A program made the translations under genes and the position numbers. Below the pieces are notes generated by a model, which worked only from the letters and a program-made list of their open reading frames with translations, ran no database searches and had not been told where the DNA came from. From positions 1 to 53,288 of the forward strand of contig CAZQWU010000003.1 in NCBI GenBank assembly GCA_964597305.1: DNA of 53,288 bases, written 5' to 3'. Positions within the stretch are counted from its first letter, which is position 1. Each line of letters starts with the position of its first letter. Source of the stretch: UBA7398 sp964597305 (lineage in GTDB: Bacteria; Actinomycetota; Actinomycetes; Nanopelagicales; Nanopelagicaceae). Shown here piece by piece: positions 34,322 to 42,820 of this stretch.

Positions 34322-34410
34322 TTCAAGGATCGAATAATCTGCTGTCGCAATACCGCATCGCTTGATAGAGTTCTGATCCTTCTGGGCCATCGGTGTCCCA
34401 CGCTGAAACA

Positions 34411-34436
34411 CAATTGTCTTTGAAGCAATTGTCTTT
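34411..34436 (+). repeat. 15-bp-period direct repeat upstream of gltB, at a contig edge
   Basis: CAATTGTCTTT occurs at 34411-34421 and again at 34426-34436, immediately before a scaffold gap. It may be regulatory DNA of gltB or the edge of a longer tandem array that stopped the assembly. Confidence 0.7.
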
Positions 34437-34439
34437 ATA

Positions 34440-34539
34440 NNNNNNNNNNNNNNNNNNNNNNNNNNNNNNNNNNNNNNNNNNNNNNNNNNNNNNNNNNNNN
34501 NNNNNNNNNNNNNNNNNNNNNNNNNNNNNNNNNNNNNNN
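34440..34539. other. scaffold gap (100 N) upstream of gltB
   Basis: Exactly 100 N, ending two bases before the gltB start codon. The gltB promoter and leader are therefore unseen. Confidence 0.9.
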
Positions 34540-34541
34540 GT

Positions 34542-37500
34542 GTGGCACCGCTTTTTTCAACGCAACCTACTGCGCAAGGTTTATATGATCCAAGCGCTGA
34601 GCATGATTCATGTGGCGTTGCCATGGTTGCGACTCTCACGAAAAAACCAAGCCATGACATCGTTGCCAAGGGGTTAACAGCTTTACGAAATCTCGAACAT
34701 CGTGGCGCATCTGGCGCAGAAATAAATAGCGGAGATGGCGCTGGAATTCTTATCAGAATTCCGGACGAATTTTATCGAGCGGTGACATCGTTCGAATTGG
34801 GAAAACCTGGAAGTTACGCAACAGGTATCGCCTTTATCGAAAAGGGAAGCGTAGATGAAAAGCGATTATCAGAAATTGCTCACGAAGAAGGTCTCACAAT
34901 TCTGGGATGGCGTGGTCTACCCATCAATCCATCGTCATTAGGAAAAACTGCGCTCTCTGTAATGCCTGAATTTCATCAAATATTTATTTCAGCGAAAAAT
35001 GGCGCTAGTGGACTTGAATTAGAACGTTTGGCTTTTTGTTTCCGAAAACGAGCCGAACATGAACTTCCGATTTATTTTCCGTCACTGTCATCACGAACCA
35101 TCGTTTATAAAGGTATGTTAACTACGGGCCAGTTAGAAGAATTTTTCCCAGACTTATCAGATCCTCGTGTTGTTTCACCACTTGCGCTCGTTCATTCACG
35201 GTTTTCAACGAATACTTTCCCTTCGTGGCCGCTTGCCCATCCCTATCGATATATCGCACACAATGGTGAAATTAATACGGTAAAAGGTAATCGCAATTGG
35301 ATGCGCGCTCGAGAAACATTGCTGGAAAGCACACTTATCCCAGGAGACCTAACGCGACTCTTTCCGATTATCGATGTTCATGGAAGTGATAGCGCATCAT
35401 TTGATGAGGTTTTAGAACTTCTCTATCTTGGCGGACGTTCCTTACCTCATGCCATGCTGATGATGATTCCCGAAGCGTGGGAGAACCACGGTTCGATGTC
35501 GCAGAAGCGTCGAGATTTCTATGCCTTTCATTCGTCATTGATGGAGCCGTGGGATGGACCAGCGTGCGTCACATTCACCGACGGTAATCAGATCGGTGCA
35601 GTTCTTGATCGCAATGGATTACGTCCGTCGCGATATTGGATAACTCGCGATGGTCTCGTTGTTCTTGCGAGCGAAGTTGGCGTACTCGATATTCCACAGT
35701 CAGAGATTGTTCGTAAAGGTCGACTTCAACCCGGACGTATGTTTTTAGTTGATATCGAAGCTGGTCGAATCATTGAAGATGATGAAATAAAGGAGTCATT
35801 AGCAAACGCTGCGCCATATAGCGATTGGCTCCATGCAGGGCTAGTTAAACTTGAAGATCTGCCATCACGAGAGCACATAATTTATCCGCACGCATCTGTG
35901 GTTCGTCGTCAGCGAGCTTTTGGATACACCGAAGAAGAACTGCGCATCATCATTACCCCCATGGCAAAAACAGGTGGCGAGCCACTTGGTTCGATGGGAA
36001 CTGATACACCAATCGCGGCGCTCTCTTCCAAACCGCGCCTGCTCTTTGATTATTTTTCACAACTGTTTGCACAAGTAACCAATCCACCGCTTGATGCAAT
36101 TCGCGAAGAACTCGTCACCTCACTTGGTGGCTCCATTGGACCAGAACATAATCTGCTCGACCCAGGTCCGGCATCCTGTAGGCAAATTTCATTACCTTTC
36201 CCAGTGATCGATAATGATGAATTGGCAAAAATAATTCATGTCAATGCCGATGGTGATCAACCTGGTTTTGCCACCCATGTTGTTCGAGGTCTCTTTCCCA
36301 TCGCCGGCGGCGGAAGCTCATTAAAGAAACGTATTGAAGAAATTCGATCTGAGGTATCACACGCTATTTCTCAAGGTGCTCGGTTAATTATTCTCTCCGA
36401 TCGCGATGGCGATGCAGAAAATGCCCCCATTCCATCGCTCTTACTCACATCTGCAGTTCATCACCACCTCATTCGAGAGAAAACCCGAACAAAGGTGGGG
36501 CTGGTTGTTGAGTCGGGCGATGTTCGAGAAGTGCATCATGTCGCTCTCTTGGTGGGGTATGGCGCAGCTGCGGTTAATCCCTATCTTGCAATGGAGAGCG
36601 CTGAAGACCTCGTACTTCAAGGAGTCATAACCGGCATTGCACCGGAAAAAGCAGTTCGTAATTTAATTAAAGCTCTTGGTAAAGGCGTACTAAAAGTCAT
36701 GTCAAAGATGGGAATTTCTACCATCGCTTCGTATACAGGAGCACAAGTTTTTGAAGCAATTGGTTTATCAAAAGAAGTAGTTGATGAGTATTTCGTGGGC
36801 ACAACCTCGCGATTAGGGGGAGTCACGATTGACATGATCGCTGAGGAATCGATTCGCCGACACCATGGCGCTTATCCACCGGGTGGTGAAGTGCCAGGAA
36901 GCAAGCGATTGGCAATTGGCGGCGAATATCAATGGCGTCGAGATGGAGAACCACATCTCTTCAATCCCGAAACCGTTTTTACGCTTCAACATTCCACACG
37001 CAATAAGCGATTTGATGTATTTAAGCGATACACCAAAAGCGTCGATGATCAAGCAAAAAACTTGATGACGTTGCGTGGACTTTTTGAATTCAAAGAAGGG
37101 GTGCGTCCATCAATCCCAATTGAAAAAGTAGAACCAGTCTCGGAGATTGTGAAACGGTTCTCTACTGGAGCGATGTCCTATGGCTCCATTTCGCAAGAGG
37201 CACATGAAACGTTGGCGATTGCGATGAATCGACTCGGTGGAAAATCGAATACGGGTGAAGGTGGAGAAGATCCGGAACGATTTATTCCGTTAGCGAACGG
37301 TGATTCGAAACGTTCGGCGATTAAACAAGTAGCAAGTGGTCGATTTGGCGTCACAAGTGAATATCTCGTCAACGCTGACGATATTCAGATCAAAATGGCG
37401 CAAGGAGCAAAACCGGGCGAGGGCGGTCAATTACCCGGTAACAAGGTGTATCCGTGGATTGCAAAAGTGCGTCACTCAACACCTGGCGTTGGCTTAATTT

Positions 37501-39065
37501 CACCACCGCCACATCACGACATTTATTCCATCGAAGATCTCGCTCAGTTGATCCACGATTTAAAAAATGCAAATAAGAATGCCCGTATCCATGTGAAACT
37601 GGTTGCCGAAGTTGGCGTAGGAACGGTTGCTGCGGGCGTAAGCAAGGCGCATGCCGATGTAGTACTTATCTCCGGCCATGATGGTGGAACTGGCGCATCA
37701 CCGCTAACGTCGTTAAAACATGCTGGAGCTCCGTGGGAACTTGGTCTGGCTGAAACACAACAAACTCTTATTCTCAACGGTTTGCGAGATCGGATTGTTG
37801 TTCAAACTGATGGCCAAATGAAAACCGGACGAGATGTGATGATTGCTGCGCTCTTGGGTGCGGAAGAATTCGGGTTTGCAACAGCGCCACTCGTTGTTTC
37901 AGGCTGCATCATGATGCGAGTCTGTCATCTCGATACTTGTCCAGTAGGTGTTGCCACACAAAATCCTGAACTTCGCGCGCGATTTACGGGGCGTCCAGAG
38001 TTCGTTGAGACCTTCTTTGAATATATTGCAGAGGAAGTTCGAGAGCTTTTAGCTCGGCTTGGCTTTGCTACTCTGGAAGAGGCAATTGGCCATGTCGAAC
38101 TTCTTAATACCAATGCGGCAATTGATCATTGGAAAGCAAGTGGACTCGATCTTTCACCGCTCTTAGCATTCCCCGATGTTCCCCAAGATTCGCCACGTCG
38201 ACAGATGATTGCGCAAGATCATGGTTTAGAAAAAGCGCTCGACAATGAATTAATCGAACAGGCAGAGCCTGCGCTAACGAAGAAGACTCCAGTAAAAATA
38301 TCGTCACAAATTTATAATCGTCATCGCACTGTTGGCACGATGTTAGGTGCAGAACTGACACGCCGGTGGGGAAGTGCCGGTCTTGCCGAGAACACTATTG
38401 ATATCTCGCTCCACGGTTCTGCAGGTCAATCGTTAGGCGCCTTCATACCGCAAGGTCTTACTTTGAGGTTATTCGGCGATAGCAATGATTATTTAGGTAA
38501 GGGTCTCTCGGGTGGACGCATCATTGTTCGCCCTGACACCACTGCACAATTCCGATCAGATGAAAACGTCATTGCAGGAAACGTTATTGGATATGGCGCA
38601 ACGCTAGGCGAAATTTTCATAAGCGGTATCGTGGGTGAGCGATTCTGTGTTCGTAATTCTGGCGCTACGGCAATCGTCGAAGGCGTCGGCGACCACGCCT
38701 GTGAATATATGACCGGTGGAATTGTCGCCATATTAGGTAAGACTGGTCGAAATCTTGCAGCGGGAATGTCCGGCGGTGTTGCTTATGTTCTCGATCTCGA
38801 TCGTAAAAATGTTAATACTGACATGGTTGATCTCCTTACTGTTCCGGCTGATCGCGCCAATGAACTTCAGAAAATAATTTCTAAATTCGCAGATGAGACT
38901 GGGTCACATGTTGCGCAAGAACTTCTCAATGATTGGAACGCTGCACTTGCGAGATTGACCTTGGTAATGCCGCGCGATTACGCCCGAGTTTTACAAGCTA
39001 TTGCGCGAGCTGAGCGAGAAGGATTACCTGCCGAGAAATTAGTAATGGAGGTTTCGCATGGCTGA
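34542..39065 (+). CDS. gltB: glutamate synthase large subunit GltB
   Basis: 1507-residue alpha subunit of NADPH-dependent GOGAT, which with GltD makes two glutamates from glutamine and 2-oxoglutarate. An N-terminal propeptide of about 23 residues precedes the catalytic cysteine (Cys 24 in HDSCGVAM), which becomes the N-terminal nucleophile of the glutaminase domain. The synthase domain holds the FMN site and the [3Fe-4S] motif Cys 1122, 1128, 1133 (CIMMRVCHLDTC). A glycine-rich beta-helix domain ends the protein. The GTG at 34542 lies two bases after a scaffold gap but gives the expected N-terminus. It overlaps gltD by 8 bases. Confidence 0.97.
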   Translation: MAPLFSTQPTAQGLYDPSAEHDSCGVAMVATLTKKPSHDIVAKGLTALRNLEHRGASGAEINSGDGAGILIRIPDEFYRAVTSFELGKPGSYATGIAFIEKGSVDEKRLSEIAHEEGLTILGWRGLPINPSSLGKTALSVMPEFHQIFISAKNGASGLELERLAFCFRKRAEHELPIYFPSLSSRTIVYKGMLTTGQLEEFFPDLSDPRVVSPLALVHSRFSTNTFPSWPLAHPYRYIAHNGEINTVKGNRNWMRARETLLESTLIPGDLTRLFPIIDVHGSDSASFDEVLELLYLGGRSLPHAMLMMIPEAWENHGSMSQKRRDFYAFHSSLMEPWDGPACVTFTDGNQIGAVLDRNGLRPSRYWITRDGLVVLASEVGVLDIPQSEIVRKGRLQPGRMFLVDIEAGRIIEDDEIKESLANAAPYSDWLHAGLVKLEDLPSREHIIYPHASVVRRQRAFGYTEEELRIIITPMAKTGGEPLGSMGTDTPIAALSSKPRLLFDYFSQLFAQVTNPPLDAIREELVTSLGGSIGPEHNLLDPGPASCRQISLPFPVIDNDELAKIIHVNADGDQPGFATHVVRGLFPIAGGGSSLKKRIEEIRSEVSHAISQGARLIILSDRDGDAENAPIPSLLLTSAVHHHLIREKTRTKVGLVVESGDVREVHHVALLVGYGAAAVNPYLAMESAEDLVLQGVITGIAPEKAVRNLIKALGKGVLKVMSKMGISTIASYTGAQVFEAIGLSKEVVDEYFVGTTSRLGGVTIDMIAEESIRRHHGAYPPGGEVPGSKRLAIGGEYQWRRDGEPHLFNPETVFTLQHSTRNKRFDVFKRYTKSVDDQAKNLMTLRGLFEFKEGVRPSIPIEKVEPVSEIVKRFSTGAMSYGSISQEAHETLAIAMNRLGGKSNTGEGGEDPERFIPLANGDSKRSAIKQVASGRFGVTSEYLVNADDIQIKMAQGAKPGEGGQLPGNKVYPWIAKVRHSTPGVGLISPPPHHDIYSIEDLAQLIHDLKNANKNARIHVKLVAEVGVGTVAAGVSKAHADVVLISGHDGGTGASPLTSLKHAGAPWELGLAETQQTLILNGLRDRIVVQTDGQMKTGRDVMIAALLGAEEFGFATAPLVVSGCIMMRVCHLDTCPVGVATQNPELRARFTGRPEFVETFFEYIAEEVRELLARLGFATLEEAIGHVELLNTNAAIDHWKASGLDLSPLLAFPDVPQDSPRRQMIAQDHGLEKALDNELIEQAEPALTKKTPVKISSQIYNRHRTVGTMLGAELTRRWGSAGLAENTIDISLHGSAGQSLGAFIPQGLTLRLFGDSNDYLGKGLSGGRIIVRPDTTAQFRSDENVIAGNVIGYGATLGEIFISGIVGERFCVRNSGATAIVEGVGDHACEYMTGGIVAILGKTGRNLAAGMSGGVAYVLDLDRKNVNTDMVDLLTVPADRANELQKIISKFADETGSHVAQELLNDWNAALARLTLVMPRDYARVLQAIARAEREGLPAEKLVMEVSHG

Positions 39066-40512
39066 TCCACGAGGATTTCTCACGACCGGTCGATCGACGC
39101 CACAACGACGCCCAGTCGATGTCCGAATCAAAGATTGGAAAGAAGTTTACGAAGAACAGAGTTTTGCTGATCTTCAGAAACAAGCTGGCCGATGCATGGA
39201 TTGTGGAATTCCGTTCTGTCATCAGGGATGTCCATTGGGAAATCTCATTCCCGAATGGAATGACTTGATCTGGCGAAATGAAAAATCTGACGCCATTGAT
39301 CGACTTCATGCAACGAATAATTTTCCAGAGTTCACTGGTCGGCTTTGCCCTGCGCCGTGCGAAACTTCATGCGTCTTGGGAATTAATCAAGACCCCGTCA
39401 CAATCAAACAGGTAGAACTTCGCACTATTGAAGATGCATTTGGTGCAGGGCTAGTGAAACCTTTAGCGCCAGATCGGCTCACGGGCAAGACCGTTGCCGT
39501 TATTGGTTCAGGACCGGCTGGACTCGCTGCTGCGCAACAGTTAACGCGTGCTGGTCATACTGTTGTTGTGTACGAACGTGCCGACAAAGTTGGCGGACTT
39601 CTTCGTTACGGGATTCCAGAATTCAAAATGGAGAAAGCGATACTCGATCGACGAATCGCACAAATGGTACGAGAAGGAACGAGATTTAGAACAGGAATCA
39701 ATGTTGGCGTAGATGTTACAGCGGCAACGCTTCGATCAAAATATGATGCAGTCGTACTTGCCATAGGTTCGACAACATGGCGTGATTTACCAATTCCTGG
39801 CAGAGAACTTCGCGGCATACACCAAGCAATGGAATATTTACCATGGGGAAATAAATACGCAAATCAAGAAATTTCGCAAAGCCCCATTGACGCGCGAGAT
39901 AAAGATGTTGTGATTTTAGGTGGTGGCGATACCGGAGCTGACTGTCTTGGTACAGCGATTCGACAAGGCGCTCGTTCCATTACGCAAATAGAAATTATGC
40001 CCCGACCAACGCAAGAGCGACCCCAGTCGCAACCGTGGCCAACGTATCCGATGATTTATCGAGTCAGTAGCGCGCATGAAGAGGGTGGTGATCGAATGTA
40101 TTCACTATCGACAGAGAATTTTGTCGGCGATACAGCAGGAAATCTCACCGGACTCAACACAGTTGAAACCACCTTCGTTAATGGAAAATTTGAAAAGGTA
40201 CCTGGTACCGAGAAAGTTATTCCAGCAGACCTTGTATTTTTGGCAATGGGATTTACTGGCCCAGAACAGAACGAATTAACTCGTTCGCTTAATGTTGAAA
40301 TTGATGATCGCGGCACAATAAAGCGGGATGACAACTTTGCAACGAGCAAACCGGGAGTGTTTGTTTGCGGTGATGCCGGACGAGGACAATCATTGATCGT
40401 CTGGGCTATTGCAGAGGGGCGAAGCGCAGCATCTGCAGTAGATAAGTTTTTAATGGGGTCAACACAACTACCCGCACCGATCGAACCCACAGCAAAACCC
40501 ATCACGGTATAA
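39058..40512 (+). CDS. gltD: glutamate synthase small subunit GltD
   Basis: Electron-input beta subunit of GOGAT, 484 residues. Two N-terminal cysteine clusters for [4Fe-4S] centres are seen: Cys 46/49/54/58 (CMDCGIPFCHQGC) and Cys 97/101/105 (CPAPCETSC). The FAD-binding loop is VIGSGPAGLAAAQ, the NADPH loop is ILGGGDTGADCLG, and the C-terminal GDAGRGQSL block closes the FAD site. The ATG lies inside the end of gltB, which favours equal translation of the two subunits. Confidence 0.97.
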   Translation: MADPRGFLTTGRSTPQRRPVDVRIKDWKEVYEEQSFADLQKQAGRCMDCGIPFCHQGCPLGNLIPEWNDLIWRNEKSDAIDRLHATNNFPEFTGRLCPAPCETSCVLGINQDPVTIKQVELRTIEDAFGAGLVKPLAPDRLTGKTVAVIGSGPAGLAAAQQLTRAGHTVVVYERADKVGGLLRYGIPEFKMEKAILDRRIAQMVREGTRFRTGINVGVDVTAATLRSKYDAVVLAIGSTTWRDLPIPGRELRGIHQAMEYLPWGNKYANQEISQSPIDARDKDVVILGGGDTGADCLGTAIRQGARSITQIEIMPRPTQERPQSQPWPTYPMIYRVSSAHEEGGDRMYSLSTENFVGDTAGNLTGLNTVETTFVNGKFEKVPGTEKVIPADLVFLAMGFTGPEQNELTRSLNVEIDDRGTIKRDDNFATSKPGVFVCGDAGRGQSLIVWAIAEGRSAASAVDKFLMGSTQLPAPIEPTAKPITV

Positions 40513-40517
40513 CCGTT

Positions 40518-40523
40518 TAGAAT
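40518..40523 (+). promoter_or_regulatory. leaderless -10 element TAGAAT of pyk
   Basis: TAGAAT ends seven bases before ATG 40531. The upstream ATG at 40522 overlaps this box and is therefore an unlikely start. Confidence 0.6.
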
Positions 40524-40530
40524 GACTGGT

Positions 40531-41973
40531 ATGCGCCGAGCCAAAATTGTCTGCACTATCGGCCCTGCCGTGGAATCTGCGGAAAAGATTGCCGCTCTCA
40601 TTGATGCTGGCATGAATGTTGCTCGACTCAACCTTTCGCATGGAAATTATGCGGAACATAAAAAGCGATTTGACGATGTTCGGGCAGCAGCGCATAAAGC
40701 GGGAAAACCAGTAGCAATCTTGGTTGATCTTCAAGGACCGAAAATTCGACTTGGTAAATTTAAAAGTGGACCACACGATCTTGCACGTGGTGATACCTTC
40801 ACCATTACAACAGAAGACATTGAAGGTACGCGCGAGCGGGTAGGAACAACGTATAAAGGTTTGCCTGGTGATTGCACAGTGGGCGATCTCATTCTCATCG
40901 ACGATGGAAAAGTAACCGTTGAGGTAACTGCAGTACAAGGAAACGATGTCGTCACGCGCGTTATTGAACCTGGGCAAGTAAGCAATAACAAAGGAATTAA
41001 TCTGCCAGGTGTTGCAGTCTCAGTGCCAGCGCTTTCTGAAAAGGACATTGACGATCTTCGCTGGGGCCTCGAGGTTGGTGCAGATTTTATTGCGCTCTCA
41101 TTTGTTCGAAGTGCTCGCGATATTCTCGATGTTCATAAAATTATGGATCAAGCGGGAAAGCGAATTCCGGTAATTGCCAAAATAGAAAAACCACAAGCCG
41201 TCGATAATCTTGAAGAGATCGTTGATGTTTTTGATGGAATTATGGTGGCACGTGGAGATTTAGGGGTAGAACTTCCGATAGAGGATGTTCCCATGGTGCA
41301 AAAACGATGTATCACTCTGGCTCGAGAGTCAGCAAAGCCAGTCATAGTTGCAACGCAAATGTTGGATTCGATGATAAATAATTCACGACCAACGCGCGCT
41401 GAAGCTACCGATTGCGCAAACGCAGTTTTAGATGGCGCTGATGCATTGATGTTATCCGGTGAAACCAGCGTGGGTGATTTTCCCATTGAATCGGTACAAA
41501 CAATGGCACGTATCATTGAAAAAACTGAGCGCGATGCGCTCGGTCTCATTCCAGCGTTGAAACATAATCCGCGAACAAAAGGTGGCGCGATTACCAAAGC
41601 AGCGGTAGATGTTGGCCACATTATTGGCGCCAAACTTCTCGTTGCTTTTACTCAAAGTGGAGATTCGGCGCGACGAATGTCGCGGTTGCGTTCTGTCATA
41701 CCAATTATTGCCTGTACGCCAGAGACTGGAACATATAACCGCTTGGCGCTCTCGTGGGGCGTTGAACCACAGATCGTTACTGTCGTCACGACAACTGATC
41801 AGATGGTCAAACAAGTGGATGCACTTTTAATTAAAACTGCACAGGGTGAAAAAGGCGAGACTGTCATGATCGTGGCGGGTTCACCACCAGGAATTCCAGG
41901 TTCAACCAATGCAATGCGTGTGCATCGAATTGGTGACGCAGTGGGTGGAGCCGCAGCAGCATATCGATCGTAA
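40531..41973 (+). CDS. pyk: pyruvate kinase
   Basis: Glycolytic enzyme converting phosphoenolpyruvate and ADP to pyruvate and ATP. MRRAKIVCTIGPA at the start, NLSHGNYAEHKKR, LVDLQGPKIRLG, the B-domain, the lysine/metal motif VIAKIEKPQAVDN, MVARGDLGVELP and MLSGETSVGDFP are clear. The frame has an ATG at 40522, but it sits inside a -10-like TAGAAT (40518-40523). ATG 40531 comes seven bases after that box and matches the usual actinobacterial N-terminus, so I use 40531 (480 residues). No Shine-Dalgarno is present. Confidence 0.96.
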   Translation: MRRAKIVCTIGPAVESAEKIAALIDAGMNVARLNLSHGNYAEHKKRFDDVRAAAHKAGKPVAILVDLQGPKIRLGKFKSGPHDLARGDTFTITTEDIEGTRERVGTTYKGLPGDCTVGDLILIDDGKVTVEVTAVQGNDVVTRVIEPGQVSNNKGINLPGVAVSVPALSEKDIDDLRWGLEVGADFIALSFVRSARDILDVHKIMDQAGKRIPVIAKIEKPQAVDNLEEIVDVFDGIMVARGDLGVELPIEDVPMVQKRCITLARESAKPVIVATQMLDSMINNSRPTRAEATDCANAVLDGADALMLSGETSVGDFPIESVQTMARIIEKTERDALGLIPALKHNPRTKGGAITKAAVDVGHIIGAKLLVAFTQSGDSARRMSRLRSVIPIIACTPETGTYNRLALSWGVEPQIVTVVTTTDQMVKQVDALLIKTAQGEKGETVMIVAGSPPGIPGSTNAMRVHRIGDAVGGAAAAYRS

Positions 41974-41978
41974 TAACG

Positions 41979-42001
41979 ATCGCCCGAAAGAAACTGGCGA
42001 T
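41979..42001 (+). terminator. weak stem-loop after pyk
   Basis: ATCGCC (41979-41984) pairs with GGCGAT (41996-42001) six bases after the pyk stop. There is no strong T-run, so termination strength is doubtful. The rest of the 100-bp gap before the tRNA shows only a small CCAC/GTGG hairpin. Confidence 0.35.
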
Positions 42002-42073
42002 GATGTGCAAGATTCTCTATTCTTTCCACTGGCGAAGGTGGTGCAGAGAAATTTAATGCATGACTTTTACTCG

Positions 42074-42146
42074 GCCTCGGTACTCCAACGGTAGAGAGGG
42101 CAGTCTCAAACACTGCATAGTGTCGGTTCAAATCCGACTCGAGGCA
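42074..42146 (+). tRNA. tRNA with CAA anticodon (leucine, UUG), short variable loop
   Basis: Full cloverleaf of 73 bases: acceptor GCCTCGG/TCGAGGC (one G-U), D-stem CTC/GAG, anticodon stem GCAGT/ACTGC with loop CTCAAAC (anticodon CAA at 42107-42109), variable loop ATAGT, T-stem GTCGG/CCGAC with TTCAAAT, discriminator A. CCA is not encoded. CAA reads leucine UUG. The D-arm (3-bp stem, loop with GGTAGA) and A73 look like tRNA-Leu, but leucine tRNAs normally have a long variable arm and this one has five bases. It lies between pyk and pdtaR. Confidence 0.88.
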
Positions 42147-42147
42147 C

Positions 42148-42732
42148 ATGACCAATCAGCCCGTGCGAATTGTTGTTGCAGAAGATGAGGCGCTGATTCG
42201 GCTAGATCTCGTAGAAATGTTAACCGAGTCTGGCTATGACATTGTTGGAGAAGCGACAAATGGTCAAGAAGCAATCGAACTTGTAGAACGCCATCGCCCA
42301 GATTTAGCAATTCTCGACGTCAAAATGCCAGTGCTTGATGGGATATCAGCAGCGGAAAAAATAATAACAATTGCGCCTGTTTTAATGTTGACGGCATTTA
42401 GCCAACGCGATCTTGTCGAGCGTGCTCGAGATGCAGGTGCGATGGCGTATGTTGTCAAACCTTTTGCAGTAAGTGATCTCATGCCCGCGATTGAAATTGC
42501 CGTGAGTCGACATCGGCAATTAAAAGCGCTGGAGTCGGAAGTTGCAGATCTCCATGATCGGCTCGAAACGCGAAAAATCATTGATCGTGCCAAAGGAATT
42601 TTGATGAATGCGCTGAAAATTTCTGAGCCAGAAGCGTTCTCCTGGATTCAAAAGACTGCGATGGATCGCCGGATCAGTATGAAAGATGTTGCCCATGCAG
42701 TAATAAATCCCAACGCCGCCCCACACGCGTAA
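42148..42732 (+). CDS. pdtaR: ANTAR-domain response regulator PdtaR
   Basis: 194-residue response regulator: receiver domain (about 6-122) with acidic pocket Glu 12/Asp 13, phosphorylation site Asp 57 in LAILDVKMP, and TAFSQRDLVERARDAGAMAYVVKPF. It is followed by a coiled linker and an RNA-binding ANTAR domain (about 130-190, DRAKGILMNALKISEPEAFSWIQKTAMDRR). It closely resembles mycobacterial PdtaR (Rv1626), an antitermination regulator that binds RNA after phosphorylation by PdtaS. The ATG lies two bases after the tRNA discriminator base, and the only Shine-Dalgarno (GAGG) is within the tRNA acceptor stem. GTG 42163 is a possible alternative start. The sensor kinase is not in this window. 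Confidence 0.96.
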   Translation: MTNQPVRIVVAEDEALIRLDLVEMLTESGYDIVGEATNGQEAIELVERHRPDLAILDVKMPVLDGISAAEKIITIAPVLMLTAFSQRDLVERARDAGAMAYVVKPFAVSDLMPAIEIAVSRHRQLKALESEVADLHDRLETRKIIDRAKGILMNALKISEPEAFSWIQKTAMDRRISMKDVAHAVINPNAAPHA

Positions 42733-42764
42733 GACTCCTGGCTCCAACGGCGGTTTTCGGTATT

Positions 42765-42781
42765 TGTAACGAAAATGTAAC
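42765..42781 (+). promoter_or_regulatory. TGTAAC direct repeat, 11-bp period, upstream of livK
   Basis: TGTAAC at 42765-42770 and 42776-42781, ending nine bases before the livK -35 element. Spacing and GTAAC half-sites resemble direct repeats bound by OmpR-family regulators such as GlnR or MtrA in actinobacteria. The regulator is not identified. Confidence 0.5.
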
Positions 42782-42790
42782 CTGAAAATC

Positions 42791-42820
42791 TTGTGAGCGC
42801 TACGCGTCGGTAGATACCCT
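42791..42820 (+). promoter_or_regulatory. livK promoter (TTGTGA, 18 bp, TACCCT)
   Basis: -35 TTGTGA (42791-42796), 18-bp spacer, -10 TACCCT (42815-42820), then TCCCTGTCCC beginning eight bases after the -10 at 42828. The rpsA upstream region has the same -10, spacer and decamer, which supports both calls. Confidence 0.6.

Noticed and set aside
34325..34381. AAGGATC...GATCCTT inverted repeat after the VIT gene as a terminator
   Set aside because: A 7-bp stem with a 43-base loop and no T-run is not convincing.
34322..34439. Mobile-element end near the gltB gap
   Set aside because: There is no transposase fragment or terminal inverted repeat, only a short direct repeat.
40056..40631. Reverse-strand ORF of 191 codons across gltD and pyk
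   Set aside because: It is antisense to two well-supported genes, with low-complexity composition and no family features.
41148..41633. Reverse-strand ORF of 161 codons inside pyk
   Set aside because: Serine/arginine-rich shadow of the pyruvate kinase frame.
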